Source: SZUA-35 sp965530755 (GTDB taxonomy: Bacteria; Actinomycetota; Acidimicrobiia; Acidimicrobiales; SZUA-35). Taken from it: 64,000 nt of DNA. The stretch lies in NCBI GenBank assembly GCA_965530755.1, contig CBESNA010000006.1, positions 59,954 to 123,953 on the forward strand. Direction: 5' to 3'. Both the position numbers and the translations under genes were made by a program. Below the pieces are notes generated by a model that saw nothing but the letters and a program-made list of their open reading frames with translations, was not told where the DNA came from and searched no databases. This document shows, piece by piece, positions 15,968 to 24,927 of the stretch; position 1 is the stretch's first letter, and each line of letters starts with the position of its first letter.

Positions 15968-17320
15968 GTGCCGAGCCGAACCGCGAGCCTGACCAATGAG
16001 ACCGTCGACCTCCTTCAGGCCATGATCACGAACGCCTGCGTCAACGACGGCACCGCGTCGTCCGGTCAAGAAGTGCGCAACGCCGACACACTCCAGACCT
16101 ATCTCGAAGGCGACGGCCTCACCTTCGAACGCTACGAACCGACCCCCGGTCGCGTCTCGCTCGTGTCCCGCATCCCGGGCTCCGATCCCAAGGCGCCCTC
16201 GCTGTGCCTCATGGGTCACACCGACGTCGTGCCGGTGAACGAATCGGGGTGGTCCCGCGATCCCTTCGGAGGAGAGCGGGTGACCAGCGCCGACGGTGTC
16301 GACGAGATCTGGGGTAGGGGAGCAGTGGACATGCTGAACCTCACTGCGTCGATGGCGGTCGCCTACAAGGAGATCGCCCGCAGCGGTCGTCGGCCCGAGG
16401 GCGACCTCATCTTTTTCGCCGTGGCCGACGAGGAATCGGGAAGCGCCCACGGGATGCGTTGGATGGCCGACAACGCGGCAGATGCGATCATGGCCGACCA
16501 TGTCCTGACCGAGAACGGCGGCCTGCACTCGGGCTCGCCCGAGGCGCCGTCGATCGCAGTGACCGTGGCGGAGAAGGGTGTGGCGTGGCGTCGACTGAGG
16601 ATCAAGGGCGTGCCCGGTCATGGCTCGATGCCGTTCCGTCGGGACAACGCGTTGGTGACGGCGGCCGGAGTGATCCAGCGGCTCACCGACTACAGGCCGC
16701 CGGCCAAGATGACAGAGCTGTGGAGGGAACGGGTCGACTCGATGGAACTCGATAGCGAGACCGCAGCGATCCTTCTCGACCCTGATCGGATCGACGACCT
16801 GCTCGACGCCATGCCCGATCCGGCCAATGCCGCCTACATGCACGCTTGCACCCACACCACGTTCTCCTGCAACGTGGTCGACGGCGGCCGCATGAAGACC
16901 AATGTCATCCCAGACGACGTCATGCTCGAAGTCGACATTCGCACTCTGCCGGGCGAGTCCGGTCCCGAGGTCCAAGCCCATCTCGATGCTGCGCTCGGTG
17001 ACTTGGCCGGGCGAGTCGAGGTCGAGGCGATCATGAACGACCCGGCGTCGATCAGCCAGGTCAACACACCACTGTGGGATCAGCTGGCGAAGGCGGCCCG
17101 GCGCCCGTTCCCGACCTCTCGGCTGACGCCGGGAATGTCGGTCGGCTTCACCGATGCCCGGATCTACCGCGAGATGGGAGCAGTCGCCTACGGCGCAGGG
17201 CTCCTCAGTCCGTTCGTGACGGCGGGCGAATTCGGCAGCCGGTTCCACGGGAACGATGAACGCATCGATGTCGAGTCGCTCGAACTCAGTACGCAGTTCT
17301 GGCTCGACGTGATCGTTTGA
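15968..17320 (+). CDS. M20 family metallopeptidase / deacylase
   Basis: 450 residues from the GTG at 15968; the frame stays open to 15821, but that extra part looks non-native. The two-zinc site of the ArgE/DapE/CPG2 family is visible: MGHTDVVPVN (His84, Asp86), GRGAVDM (Asp121) and ADEESGS (Glu155 general base, Glu156 ligand). It hydrolyses an amide such as an N-acyl amino acid or dipeptide in the cytoplasm; the substrate is not clear. The next gene starts 64 bases downstream on the same strand. Confidence 0.85.
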   Translation: MPSRTASLTNETVDLLQAMITNACVNDGTASSGQEVRNADTLQTYLEGDGLTFERYEPTPGRVSLVSRIPGSDPKAPSLCLMGHTDVVPVNESGWSRDPFGGERVTSADGVDEIWGRGAVDMLNLTASMAVAYKEIARSGRRPEGDLIFFAVADEESGSAHGMRWMADNAADAIMADHVLTENGGLHSGSPEAPSIAVTVAEKGVAWRRLRIKGVPGHGSMPFRRDNALVTAAGVIQRLTDYRPPAKMTELWRERVDSMELDSETAAILLDPDRIDDLLDAMPDPANAAYMHACTHTTFSCNVVDGGRMKTNVIPDDVMLEVDIRTLPGESGPEVQAHLDAALGDLAGRVEVEAIMNDPASISQVNTPLWDQLAKAARRPFPTSRLTPGMSVGFTDARIYREMGAVAYGAGLLSPFVTAGEFGSRFHGNDERIDVESLELSTQFWLDVIV

Positions 17321-17384
17321 CGTAGCGGCAGGAGTCAGCCTCCGAGAGCCCGTCCGGCTCCGGTTCGAGGAGTACGATCGGCCC

Positions 17385-18446
17385 ATGATCGGTCAACCTC
17401 GTCGCGTCGTCGCTTCCATGCCTGCCTACGTGCCCGGCAAGTCGGCGGCTGACGCCGAAGCCGAGCACGGGATTGCCGGCGCCATCAAGCTGGCCTCCAA
17501 CGAGACACCGTGGGGGCCGCTGCCTTCGGTCGTCGAAGCAATGGCGACAGCGCTCCCCGGCATCAACCGATACGCCGATGCTCGGGCGTCCGAGCTTCGG
17601 GAGGCCATCGGATCGTGGGTCGGTGTCGAACCTGCCGGGGTCACCGTCGGCTGCGGTTCAGTCGGCATCCTTCAGCAACTGCTCCTGACGTACGTTGATG
17701 CCGGCGACGACGTCGTCTACCCGTGGCGCTCGTTCGAGGTCTATCCGGTGTTCACCCAGCTGGTCGGCGGCAACTCCATCCAGGTGCCATTGGTCGACCA
17801 GGCCTTCGATCTCGACGCCGTCGCCGACGCAGTGACGTCTCGGACCAAGCTGGTGATCCTCGCCAACCCGAACAATCCAACTGGCACCGCTCACTCGGTC
17901 GTCGAGCTCCGCTCCTTCGCCGAGAAGGTGCCGTCGAACGTGATCATTGCGTTGGACGAGGCCTACCACGAGTTCATGGACCCGGCGTTGGGCGACACCG
18001 TCCCCGGCCTGCTCAACGACTTCGAGAACGTGATCGTCCTGCGCACCTTCTCCAAAGCCCAAGGTCTCGCCGCCCTCCGAGTTGGTTACGCCATGGGCGC
18101 ACCCGGCCTCATCGACATGGTCGACAAGACCCAGGCGCCCTTTTCGATCAACGAGATCGCCCAGCGGGCGGCGCTGGCCTCGATCGATGTCCACGATCAG
18201 GTCATGGAGCGGGTCGGTGAGATCGTCGCCGAACGCAATCGGGTGAGCGACCGCTTGGCCGACCGGGCGTACCGTCTTCCGAAGTTCGAGGGGAACTTCA
18301 TCTGGCTCCCTCTCGGTGACGTCGCGGCCGACGTCCACCTCGAGCTGGAGAGATCGGGCGTGGTCACCCGTCTGTTCCCGAGCGAAGGTGTGCGGGTGAC
18401 GATCGGTACCCCGGCTGAGAACGACCGCTTCCTCGACGCGCTCTGA
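17385..18446 (+). CDS. hisC: histidinol-phosphate / aromatic aminotransferase (class I/II)
   Basis: A 353-residue PLP-dependent aminotransferase of the HisC type. Landmarks are KLASNETPWGP near the N-terminus, ILANPNNPTGT, the aspartate in ALDEAYHEF and the PLP lysine in RTFSKAQGLAALRVGY (Lys224). No his-operon neighbours are in the window, so it may instead be the HisC-like aromatic amino-acid transaminase (Pat) of actinobacteria. The symbol is therefore tentative. Confidence 0.8.
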   Translation: MIGQPRRVVASMPAYVPGKSAADAEAEHGIAGAIKLASNETPWGPLPSVVEAMATALPGINRYADARASELREAIGSWVGVEPAGVTVGCGSVGILQQLLLTYVDAGDDVVYPWRSFEVYPVFTQLVGGNSIQVPLVDQAFDLDAVADAVTSRTKLVILANPNNPTGTAHSVVELRSFAEKVPSNVIIALDEAYHEFMDPALGDTVPGLLNDFENVIVLRTFSKAQGLAALRVGYAMGAPGLIDMVDKTQAPFSINEIAQRAALASIDVHDQVMERVGEIVAERNRVSDRLADRAYRLPKFEGNFIWLPLGDVAADVHLELERSGVVTRLFPSEGVRVTIGTPAENDRFLDAL

Positions 18447-18471
18447 CGCCCCTCGACGCGCTCCATCCTGG

Positions 18472-18518
18472 AACTGCGTTGCGTTTTCCTCGCATTCCGG
18501 GAAGAACGCAACGCGATT
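18472..18518. repeat. 47-nt dispersed palindromic repeat, copy 1
   Basis: The stretch contains TGCGTTGCGTT and AACGCAACGCG around a core with TTCC and GGAA, giving an imperfect hairpin. It matches two further 47-nt copies at 45089 and 46110. This copy sits between convergent genes and is the most diverged of the three. Confidence 0.6.
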
Positions 18519-18550
18519 GCCGCGGGCGAGGCCCCGTAGCGCGGCACGGG

Positions 18551-18976
18551 TCAGTCGAGCGCGATCAGGCCGGCGTTGCTCTTCGTGAATCCGCATGCGT
18601 CGTAGTAGAACGGGCGCAGGCCGTTGTCGAAGTCGACGTGGAGCCACTCGCACCCCGCGGCACTCGCTTGGGTGCGAACCTCGTTGACAAGAGCAACCCC
18701 GATGCCCCGACGTCGACTCGTCTCGGCCACCATCAGATCCTGTATCCAGGCGTGGGTGAAGCCGTCCCACGGAACGTTCACGAAGCCGACAAGGGTCCCG
18801 TCGGCATCTCGGGCCGTCACCCATCCCAAGCTGTGTCGGTCGACCAGGTCGACCCAGTTCCACTCGGCATCGCTGAACACGCGGGTCACGAACGCCTCGG
18901 CGTGCAGCTGGTTGACCTGAACGTTGGTGAACGACCCTCGCCACATGATCAGGACATCGTCATCGGGCCTCAGCAC
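18551..18976 (-). CDS. GNAT-family N-acetyltransferase
   Basis: A 141-residue GCN5-type acetyltransferase. The acetyl-CoA motif A is DLMVAETSRRRGIGVALVNE, and the C-terminal FDNGLRPFYYDACGFTKSNA is the classic family ending. The N-terminal DDDVLIMWRGSFTNVQVNQL fits the first strand and helix. Substrate unknown. It lies 18 bases downstream of the phosphotransferase-like gene on the same strand. Confidence 0.85.
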   Translation of the reverse strand: MLRPDDDVLIMWRGSFTNVQVNQLHAEAFVTRVFSDAEWNWVDLVDRHSLGWVTARDADGTLVGFVNVPWDGFTHAWIQDLMVAETSRRRGIGVALVNEVRTQASAAGCEWLHVDFDNGLRPFYYDACGFTKSNAGLIALD

Positions 18977-18994
18977 GAGAACGAGTCCAGCACG

Positions 18995-20044
18995 TCAGGA
19001 CTCGATCAACGTGGCAGCGCGATCGAGCGTTCCGATCATGCGGGCCTTGAGCCCATCCATGTCGACTCCCTCGGTGCTCTTCTGACCCATGCGGTATCGG
19101 GCGTACACGCCGTGAAGGATGCACGTGGTCTTGAAGTGATTGAAGGCCTCGTAGAAGGCGAGCTCAGACAGATCGGCACCGGTGTTTGCCGCGTAGCGAT
19201 CGATCAGCACATGGGGTTGCACGAAGCCCGGAGCCTGGGTCGCTCCCTCCGGTGCCAGTGGACTCGGACTGCCGGGCTCGCCCCAGGCATTCAAGGCGTA
19301 GGCAAAGTCGGCGAGAGGATCGCCGAGCGTTGCGATCTCCCAATCGAGAACGGCGCTGACCGACCCGTCGGGAGCGAACATGCAGTTGTGCAGCCCGAAG
19401 TCTCCGTGAACGACGCGTGCCGGGCCTTGCTCCGGAAGGTTGCTGCCCAAGTACTCGTGGAGCGCGTGGACCCGAGGGTCGTCGAAGTCGGCGGCCTCGG
19501 CCGACGCCGTCCACGATCCATACCAGGTTCGTAGCTGGCGGGCGACGTAGCCGTCATGGCGGCCCAGGTTCTCGAGACCGACCTCGGCAGGAACCACACG
19601 ATGCAGCGCAGCGAGCGTGTCGATGAACGAAGCGCCGACGTTGGCTCGTGCCTCCTCGGTCAAGTAGCTCTGCGAGTCCGTGTTGTTGTACAGCGCCATG
19701 CCGTCGACCTGGCTCATCACGTAGAAGTGGGCGCCGGTGACCGATGGGTCCTCGCAATAGCCGTAGGCGATCGGAACCGGAACGTCGGTGGGGCCGAGCC
19801 CGCTGATGATGGTGAACTCGCGGCCCATGTCATGGGCCTTCGGCAGCAGCTCGCCCTCGGGAGGACGCCTCACCACCGCTCGCTGCCCCTCGGTGTCGAC
19901 CAGGGCGTACGTGAGGTTCGAGTGACCGCCCTCGAGTCGCGTCCAGGAAAACGGCGGGCTCAGGTCCGCGACGTTGTCGCTGACCCAGGCCTCGACCGCG
20001 GCGACGTCGTATCCCGGAATGTCCGGGCGGTCGGAAGCCGCCAT
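18995..20044 (-). CDS. ACAD10/11-type phosphotransferase (APH fold)
   Basis: A 349-residue kinase-fold protein of the aminoglycoside-phosphotransferase superfamily. The catalytic loop is VVHGDFGLHNCMF, the metal-binding part AVLDWEIATLGDPLADF, and the nucleotide-loop region GGHSNLTYAL. In this family members beside or fused to acyl-CoA dehydrogenases (ACAD10/11) phosphorylate hydroxyacyl-CoAs so that they can be dehydrated and degraded. Its start overlaps the stop of an acyl-CoA dehydrogenase gene by one base (TGATG). That coupling strongly supports this role over antibiotic resistance. Confidence 0.85.
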   Translation of the reverse strand: MAASDRPDIPGYDVAAVEAWVSDNVADLSPPFSWTRLEGGHSNLTYALVDTEGQRAVVRRPPEGELLPKAHDMGREFTIISGLGPTDVPVPIAYGYCEDPSVTGAHFYVMSQVDGMALYNNTDSQSYLTEEARANVGASFIDTLAALHRVVPAEVGLENLGRHDGYVARQLRTWYGSWTASAEAADFDDPRVHALHEYLGSNLPEQGPARVVHGDFGLHNCMFAPDGSVSAVLDWEIATLGDPLADFAYALNAWGEPGSPSPLAPEGATQAPGFVQPHVLIDRYAANTGADLSELAFYEAFNHFKTTCILHGVYARYRMGQKSTEGVDMDGLKARMIGTLDRAATLIES

Positions 20045-21264
20045 CAGTTGCGGGGCACGTCGGTCCAGGCGACGTTCTTGTCGACGCGCGGCTCGCCGGG
20101 AAGGCCGAGCACCTGCTCGCCGATGATGTTGCGCATGATCTCCGAGGTGCCTCCCTCGATCGAGTTGGCCCTCACCCGGAGGAATCCGTGGCCGATGCCG
20201 TTCTCGATGCCCGAGACCGACAGATCCTCAGGGCGCCGGAAGGTGTAGTCGAAGCCGGTCAGTCCGGCCGGACCTTGCAGGTTCACGCACAGGTTCATGA
20301 TCGCCTGGTTGAGGCCGGCGTAGGCCAGCTTCGCCACCGACATCTCCGGGCCCGGGTTGCCCACCTTGCGATTCTGACCGGCGCGGATGTTGGTGAGTCG
20401 CAACACCTCGGCCTGGACCCAGAGGTCCATCAACTCGTCCCTCGCTGCGGCCGTCTTGGCGTCGTCGTCGAGGTTTTTCCATATGCCGACAGCGGCGCTG
20501 ATCAAGCCCGAACCACGCTTGGGCGGGCCACTCGAACCGGCGCCGATGGCATTGCGCTCGTTCATCAGCGTCGTCAACGACACTCGCCAACCCTCGCCAC
20601 GATCGCCGATGCGGTTGGCGTCTGGGACGCGGGCGTCGGTCAGGTAGACCTCGTTGAACTCGGCCTCACCCGTGATTTGGCGCAGCGGTCGCACCTCGAC
20701 ACCAGGAGCCTTCATGTCGAGGGCGAAATAGGTCATGCCCTTGTGCTTCGGGGCATTCGGGTCGCTCCGGGTGACGAGCATCCCCCAGTCGGCGAGGTGG
20801 GCCATCGTGTTCCACACCTTCTGGCCGTTCACGATCCACTCATCGCCATCCTCGACAGCCTTGCAGGCCAACCCGGCGAAATCGCTCCCGGCACCTGGCT
20901 CGCTGAACAGCTGACACCAGCGCTCCTCGCCGGTGAACATCGGGCGGAGGAACCGCTGCTTCTGCTCGTCGGTGGCGTGAGTGTCGATCGTGGGACCGGC
21001 GAGATACATGAAGAACGTCGCAGGATCAGCAGGCTTGGCTCCGGCATCACGCAGGGCGGTTTCGACATCCTTCTGGAGGTTCGGGCGGACCCCGAGACCG
21101 CCATTGCCATCGGAGAAGTGGACCCAGGCCAGGCCGTGATCGAACTGGTGGCCTCGGAACTCCTCTCGGGACTCCTTGGTGGGGTCGTGATCTCGGAGCA
21201 GATCGGCAATGGCGTCGGCGACGAGTTTCGCTTCGGATTCGGCGGAGACGAGCTGGTCGGTCAT
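20044..21264 (-). CDS. acyl-CoA dehydrogenase
   Basis: 406 residues from the ATG at 21264; the frame is open to 21309. It shows the ACAD pattern: QLFSEPGAGSDFAGLACKA for FAD and substrate binding, WIVNGQKVWNT, and the C-terminal REGTSEI equivalent IEGGTSEIMRNIIGEQVLG. It oxidises an acyl-CoA to the enoyl-CoA and passes electrons to ETF. Coupled to the kinase-like gene behind it, it probably serves degradation of an unusual or hydroxylated acyl chain, as in ACAD10/11 pathways. Confidence 0.88.
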   Translation of the reverse strand: MTDQLVSAESEAKLVADAIADLLRDHDPTKESREEFRGHQFDHGLAWVHFSDGNGGLGVRPNLQKDVETALRDAGAKPADPATFFMYLAGPTIDTHATDEQKQRFLRPMFTGEERWCQLFSEPGAGSDFAGLACKAVEDGDEWIVNGQKVWNTMAHLADWGMLVTRSDPNAPKHKGMTYFALDMKAPGVEVRPLRQITGEAEFNEVYLTDARVPDANRIGDRGEGWRVSLTTLMNERNAIGAGSSGPPKRGSGLISAAVGIWKNLDDDAKTAAARDELMDLWVQAEVLRLTNIRAGQNRKVGNPGPEMSVAKLAYAGLNQAIMNLCVNLQGPAGLTGFDYTFRRPEDLSVSGIENGIGHGFLRVRANSIEGGTSEIMRNIIGEQVLGLPGEPRVDKNVAWTDVPRN

Positions 21265-21375
21265 CGGGACATGATGGTTGGTCCTCGCTGTGAGCGCCAG
21301 ATACCGCACCAGCTTTCCCCCTCCGCATTCGCGCCGGCTTTGTCACGGTGCAGCCCAGGCCTACGCTGCATCGCC

Positions 21376-22593
21376 ATGGGGATGATCGAGACGTTCCGTT
21401 CCGTGGTGCAGTTCAAGCCGATCGAGACCGATCCGGTGACGCGCCGCCTGAGCAAGGCGGCCAACGTCGACGACCTCCGCAGGATCGCGAAGCGTCGCCT
21501 TCCGTTCGGTGTGTTCGACTACATCGACGGTGGGGCCGAGGACGAGTTCGCTCTCCGTGACTCCGTCACTGCGTATCGGCGCCTCCAGTTCCGTCCGCGC
21601 ATCCTCCGGGATGTGTCGAACATCGACACGAGCACGACTCTCTTCGGCAAGACGTTGCCCATGCCGCTGCTCCTCGCTCCGACCGGGTTCGGGCGGATCG
21701 CGCACTCCCAAGGCGAGCTCGCCGTCGCTCGATCCGCAGCGCGAGCCGGCCTGCCCTACAGCTTGTCGACGATGGCGACGCGCTCGATCGAAGAGGTCGC
21801 CGCCGTCAGCGACGGACCCAAGTGGTTCCAGGTGTACACCTGGAAGGATCGTGGGCTGGTGAAGGAGCTCGTCGACCGGGCCAACTCTGCCGGCTTCGAG
21901 GCAATCGAACTGACCGTCGACACGGCCGTACTCGGTCGCCGCGAACGCGATGTGCGGCGTGGCTACACGTTGCCGCCGAAAATCGGACTCGGAACGATCG
22001 TCGACGGGGCGATTCATCCGGGCTGGACCATTGATTTCCTCCGCAACGAACCCATCACGTTCTCCAACGTGGTCGGTCGCCAGGAGGACGACGGCTCCAG
22101 CGCCGTCTCGCTCGCCGAACACGTGAACGCTCAGTTCGATGCTGCCCTCTCCTGGGACGATGTGGAGTGGTTGGCCTCGATATGGGACAAGCCGATCATC
22201 TTGAAGGGTGTGCAATCGGTTGCCGACGCGAAGCAGGCCGCGGCGTCCGGCGTGGCCGGCATCAAGCTGTCGAACCACGGTGGTCGCCAGCTCGACGACG
22301 CTCCGAACAGCATCGAGATGGTCGAGCCCGTTGCCCAGGAAGTCGGCGGACAGATCGCCATCATCTGTGAAGGTGGTGCTCGACGCGGCAGCGACATCGT
22401 CAAAGCCATTGCTCTCGGTGCCGACGCCGTGGCGATCGGTCGGCCCTACCTCTACGCGCTCGCCGCCGCCGGCGAACGTGGCGTCGACCACCTCATCGGG
22501 CTGTTCGAGGACGGGCTCAGACGCACCATGGCCCTCACCGGAGCCAGGACCATCGCCGACATCGACCGCAACCTCGTCGTCTGGAAGTCCTGA
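21376..22593 (+). CDS. FMN-dependent alpha-hydroxy-acid oxidase/dehydrogenase
   Basis: 405 residues from the ATG at 21376 (a second ATG is at 21382). It belongs to the L-lactate / mandelate / glycolate oxidase family. FDYIDGGAEDE is near the N-terminus, then LLLAPTGFGR, and the active-site IKLSNHGGRQLDD holds the proton-abstracting histidine. ICEGGARRGSDIVKAIALGA and AIGRPYLY bind the FMN phosphate. Which 2-hydroxy acid is oxidised is not determinable. It is divergent from the acyl-CoA dehydrogenase gene. Confidence 0.88.
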   Translation: MGMIETFRSVVQFKPIETDPVTRRLSKAANVDDLRRIAKRRLPFGVFDYIDGGAEDEFALRDSVTAYRRLQFRPRILRDVSNIDTSTTLFGKTLPMPLLLAPTGFGRIAHSQGELAVARSAARAGLPYSLSTMATRSIEEVAAVSDGPKWFQVYTWKDRGLVKELVDRANSAGFEAIELTVDTAVLGRRERDVRRGYTLPPKIGLGTIVDGAIHPGWTIDFLRNEPITFSNVVGRQEDDGSSAVSLAEHVNAQFDAALSWDDVEWLASIWDKPIILKGVQSVADAKQAAASGVAGIKLSNHGGRQLDDAPNSIEMVEPVAQEVGGQIAIICEGGARRGSDIVKAIALGADAVAIGRPYLYALAAAGERGVDHLIGLFEDGLRRTMALTGARTIADIDRNLVVWKS

Positions 22594-22600
22594 GGCCCCA

Positions 22601-22649
22601 AACCTCGGGTTCCAGCCCCACATTTCCGGGGGTCGTAGCCTCCGGTTCG
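22601..22649 (+). repeat. 49-nt dispersed repeat, copy A
   Basis: It begins AACCTCGGGTT, has CCCC and GGGGG arms around ATTTCC in the middle and ends GCCTCCGGTTCG, so it can fold into a stem-loop. Three other copies of exactly 49 nt are at 23380, 25681 and (inverted) 38779. This one lies between two convergent genes. Confidence 0.7.
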
Positions 22650-22676
22650 GTGACACGGCTCCTCGGGAGCGGACGC

Positions 22677-23327
22677 TCAGACGAAGGTGGCGAAGTCCTC
22701 GACCGGGAACCGCTCGCTGCGCAGTGAGTTGACCGCGGCGTCTGGGTCGGCGTGGCCGATGGCCATGCCACAGAACAGCCGCTCGTTGTCTGGGGCGCCG
22801 ACGAACTCAGAAACGGTGTGCTCCCACATCGCCCACGCTTCTTGAGGGCAGGTGTCGACTCCCGCCTCCTGGGCGAGCAGCATGAAGGTCTGAAGGAACA
22901 TGCCGAGGTCGGACCACTGCGGTGGTCCCATTTGGCGATCGAAGAAGCAGAAAAGGGCGGCCGGGGCCCCGAAGAACCTGTAGTTCTCGAGCATCTGTCC
23001 GACCCGTCCAGCCTTGTCGTCACGGGCGATGCCGAGGAGGTCGTACATCTGCATGCCGAGGTCATACCGGGCAGTTCGATAGGGCTCACCAAGTCCGGAC
23101 GGGTAAACGTCGTAGGCGGCCGCCTCGATATCGCGGCCTTGGAGCAACTCGCGGAAGCGAGTCATCGATTCGCCGTTGATGACATAGATCCGCCACGGCT
23201 GGACGTTGCCGCCCGATGGTGATCTGGAGGCCTTGGCCAGGAGTTCGCCGATGACCTCGTTCGGTACCGGGGTGTCGAGAAAGGCTCGAATCGACGAGCG
23301 GCGGTCGACTGCGGAGGAGACATCCAT
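22677..23327 (-). CDS. nitroreductase family protein
   Basis: A 216-residue FMN-binding nitroreductase. The N-terminal RRSSIRAFLDTPVP and SRSPSGGNVQPWRIYVI are the conserved FMN-contact segments, and GMAIGHADPDAAVNSLRSER is the usual C-terminal part. Such enzymes reduce nitro compounds, quinones or enones with NAD(P)H as dimers in the cytoplasm. No partner is obvious. Confidence 0.87.
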   Translation of the reverse strand: MDVSSAVDRRSSIRAFLDTPVPNEVIGELLAKASRSPSGGNVQPWRIYVINGESMTRFRELLQGRDIEAAAYDVYPSGLGEPYRTARYDLGMQMYDLLGIARDDKAGRVGQMLENYRFFGAPAALFCFFDRQMGPPQWSDLGMFLQTFMLLAQEAGVDTCPQEAWAMWEHTVSEFVGAPDNERLFCGMAIGHADPDAAVNSLRSERFPVEDFATFV

Positions 23328-23379
23328 CGCCGCACATTCTCACCCCGACCCTGCCCCCGGCAAACCCGCCCTTGTCGCG

Positions 23380-23428
23380 AACCTCGGGTTTCTGCCCGAC
23401 AAAAGCGGGGGTCACAGCCTCCGGTTCG
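23380..23428 (+). repeat. 49-nt dispersed repeat, copy B
   Basis: Same ends as copy A (AACCTCGGGTT and GCCTCCGGTTCG), with a diverged centre that keeps GGGGG and CACAGCC. It lies upstream of the nitroreductase gene, 52 bases from its start codon. Confidence 0.7.
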
Positions 23429-23655
23429 TTGGCATCGAGCGTTGCTCTCCACGATCAGTGGCCTGGCAACTCCGGCCCCAGATCGCGAAGAGACTGAGCA
23501 GCGGAACCTGAGCAGCGTGCGCCAGCCGGGCCGCTCGCCGGAGGTCGGGCTGAGCACCCCCATCGGCGAGCGCGACAGATCGATCCATCGAGTGCGACGT
23601 CGTCGGACGCCGTCGGAGGCGGGAAGCAGCGGGCGGCACGGCCTGCTGTGCTCGA
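23429..23655. other. non-coding remainder of a 328-bp gap
   Basis: After repeat copy B there is no convincing gene before the monooxygenase stop. A minus-strand frame reads through part of it (with AARLAHAAQVPLLSLFAIWG) and could be a gene remnant, but it has no supported start and no family I know. Confidence 0.3.
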
Positions 23656-24915
23656 TCAGGCCTCCGCGAGTGCCTGGAGGTGGACGAGGTCGAAACCGGC
23701 GAGTTTCTTGTACTCGTTGGCTTCCCGTTCGAGTTGCTCGGTGGAGACGCAGGTGTGCTGGTCGACGCAGGATCCGTCGCACCGCTCTGCCACCCATTGC
23801 ATCACTCGCTCGGGACCGGCCTGACGATTCGCCAGCACGATCTTCGACGTCGGCTCGCGGCGCTCGGCCTCGTAGGCCAAGAGGGCGGTCCGATGATCGT
23901 CGCCACACGAGGCGAACGCGTTCGTCAGCGCCTCACCGTCGAGAATGGCCTGACTGCTTCCGTTGCTGCCGTTGGGCCGCATGGCGTGGGCGGCGTCGCC
24001 GAGCAACGTGACCCGGCCATCGGTCCATCGGTCGAGTGGGTCGCGGTCGACCATCGGGAACTGGTACGCGACCGGTGTTGCGGCGATGAGGGCACCGACG
24101 TCGAGCCAGCCCCAGTTCCAGTCGGCGAACTTGGATGCGATCTCAGCGACGTCGACCTCGGCATTCCAGTCGGCCTCGGCAACATCGAGCTCGACGGGTT
24201 CTTCGGCGACCCAATTGATCAGCGTCGTGCCTCCGGGTTCGAGGGGTTCCCGGATCGGGTAGACGACGGCCTTCTTCATGTTGTGGCCCGCCATGAACAT
24301 CTCGCGCCCGTCGCCAAAGGCCGGTGCCTCGACTGCTCCTCGCCACAGCATCAGTCCGCTGTAGACCGGCGGACCTTCGTCTGGAACGAAGTGTTTGCGA
24401 ACCGTCGAGTGCAGCCCGTCGGCACCGATGAGCACATCGCCGGTCATTGTGACCTGCGCAGCCTCGGATCCACCGGGCGACCGCTGCTCGAACGAGGCCG
24501 AGACCGTGTTGTCAGACTGACTGAACGAGATGAAGCGGTGGCCGGTGTGGACGTGATCTGACCCGAGACGATCGAGTGCGGCCCGCAACAGGATCATCTG
24601 GAGGCGACCCCGATGGATGCTGAGCTGAGGCCAAGGATTGCCCGCGTCACGGCCCCGTGGTTCTGACCAGATTTCGACGCCGTCCTCGGACAGGAAGCGA
24701 AGCTTCGATGTGGCAACGGCTGCCTCCTCGAGTTCGACAAGCAGGCCGAGGTCGTCGAGCACCCGGACAGAGTGGGGGAGAAGGTTGATGCCGACCCCGA
24801 GTTCGCGAGGTGTCACCACCGACTCGAAGACATCGACGACGTGGCCGGCGCCGTGGAGATGGAGTGCTGCAGTGAGGCCGCCGATGCCGCCGCCGGCGAT
24901 GAGGAGGTGAGCCAT
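23656..24915 (-). CDS. FAD-dependent monooxygenase
   Basis: A 419-residue class A flavoprotein hydroxylase. GGGIGGLTAALHLHGAGH (about residues 8-25) is the dinucleotide fold, and the second FAD motif is LLGDAAHAMRPNGSNG. The relative VLIGADGLHSTVRKHFV holds the DG motif that contacts both FAD and NAD(P)H. Close relatives hydroxylate aromatic acids or similar ring compounds; the exact substrate is unclear. A Cys-containing C-terminal part (CDGSCVDQHTCVS) is notable. It lies 12 bases downstream of the PuuD-like gene on the same strand. Confidence 0.83.
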   Translation of the reverse strand: MAHLLIAGGGIGGLTAALHLHGAGHVVDVFESVVTPRELGVGINLLPHSVRVLDDLGLLVELEEAAVATSKLRFLSEDGVEIWSEPRGRDAGNPWPQLSIHRGRLQMILLRAALDRLGSDHVHTGHRFISFSQSDNTVSASFEQRSPGGSEAAQVTMTGDVLIGADGLHSTVRKHFVPDEGPPVYSGLMLWRGAVEAPAFGDGREMFMAGHNMKKAVVYPIREPLEPGGTTLINWVAEEPVELDVAEADWNAEVDVAEIASKFADWNWGWLDVGALIAATPVAYQFPMVDRDPLDRWTDGRVTLLGDAAHAMRPNGSNGSSQAILDGEALTNAFASCGDDHRTALLAYEAERREPTSKIVLANRQAGPERVMQWVAERCDGSCVDQHTCVSTEQLEREANEYKKLAGFDLVHLQALAEA

Positions 24916-24927
24916 CGTCAGAGCCTG

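Noticed and set aside
15848..17386. 512-codon minus-strand ORF
   Set aside because: Antisense to the M20 peptidase, whose full metal site is present.
17658..18944. 428-codon minus-strand ORF
   Set aside because: Runs antisense to the HisC-like gene and through the GNAT gene in another frame; composition is Arg/Val/Asp-rich as in shadows.
18995..20044. Aminoglycoside resistance kinase
   Set aside because: The fold matches, but coupling to an acyl-CoA dehydrogenase points to the ACAD10/11-type role.
20188..21375. Upstream part of an 801-codon frame joined to the FMN oxidase
   Set aside because: The first about 396 codons are antisense to the acyl-CoA dehydrogenase and unlike any protein; the oxidase begins at 21376.
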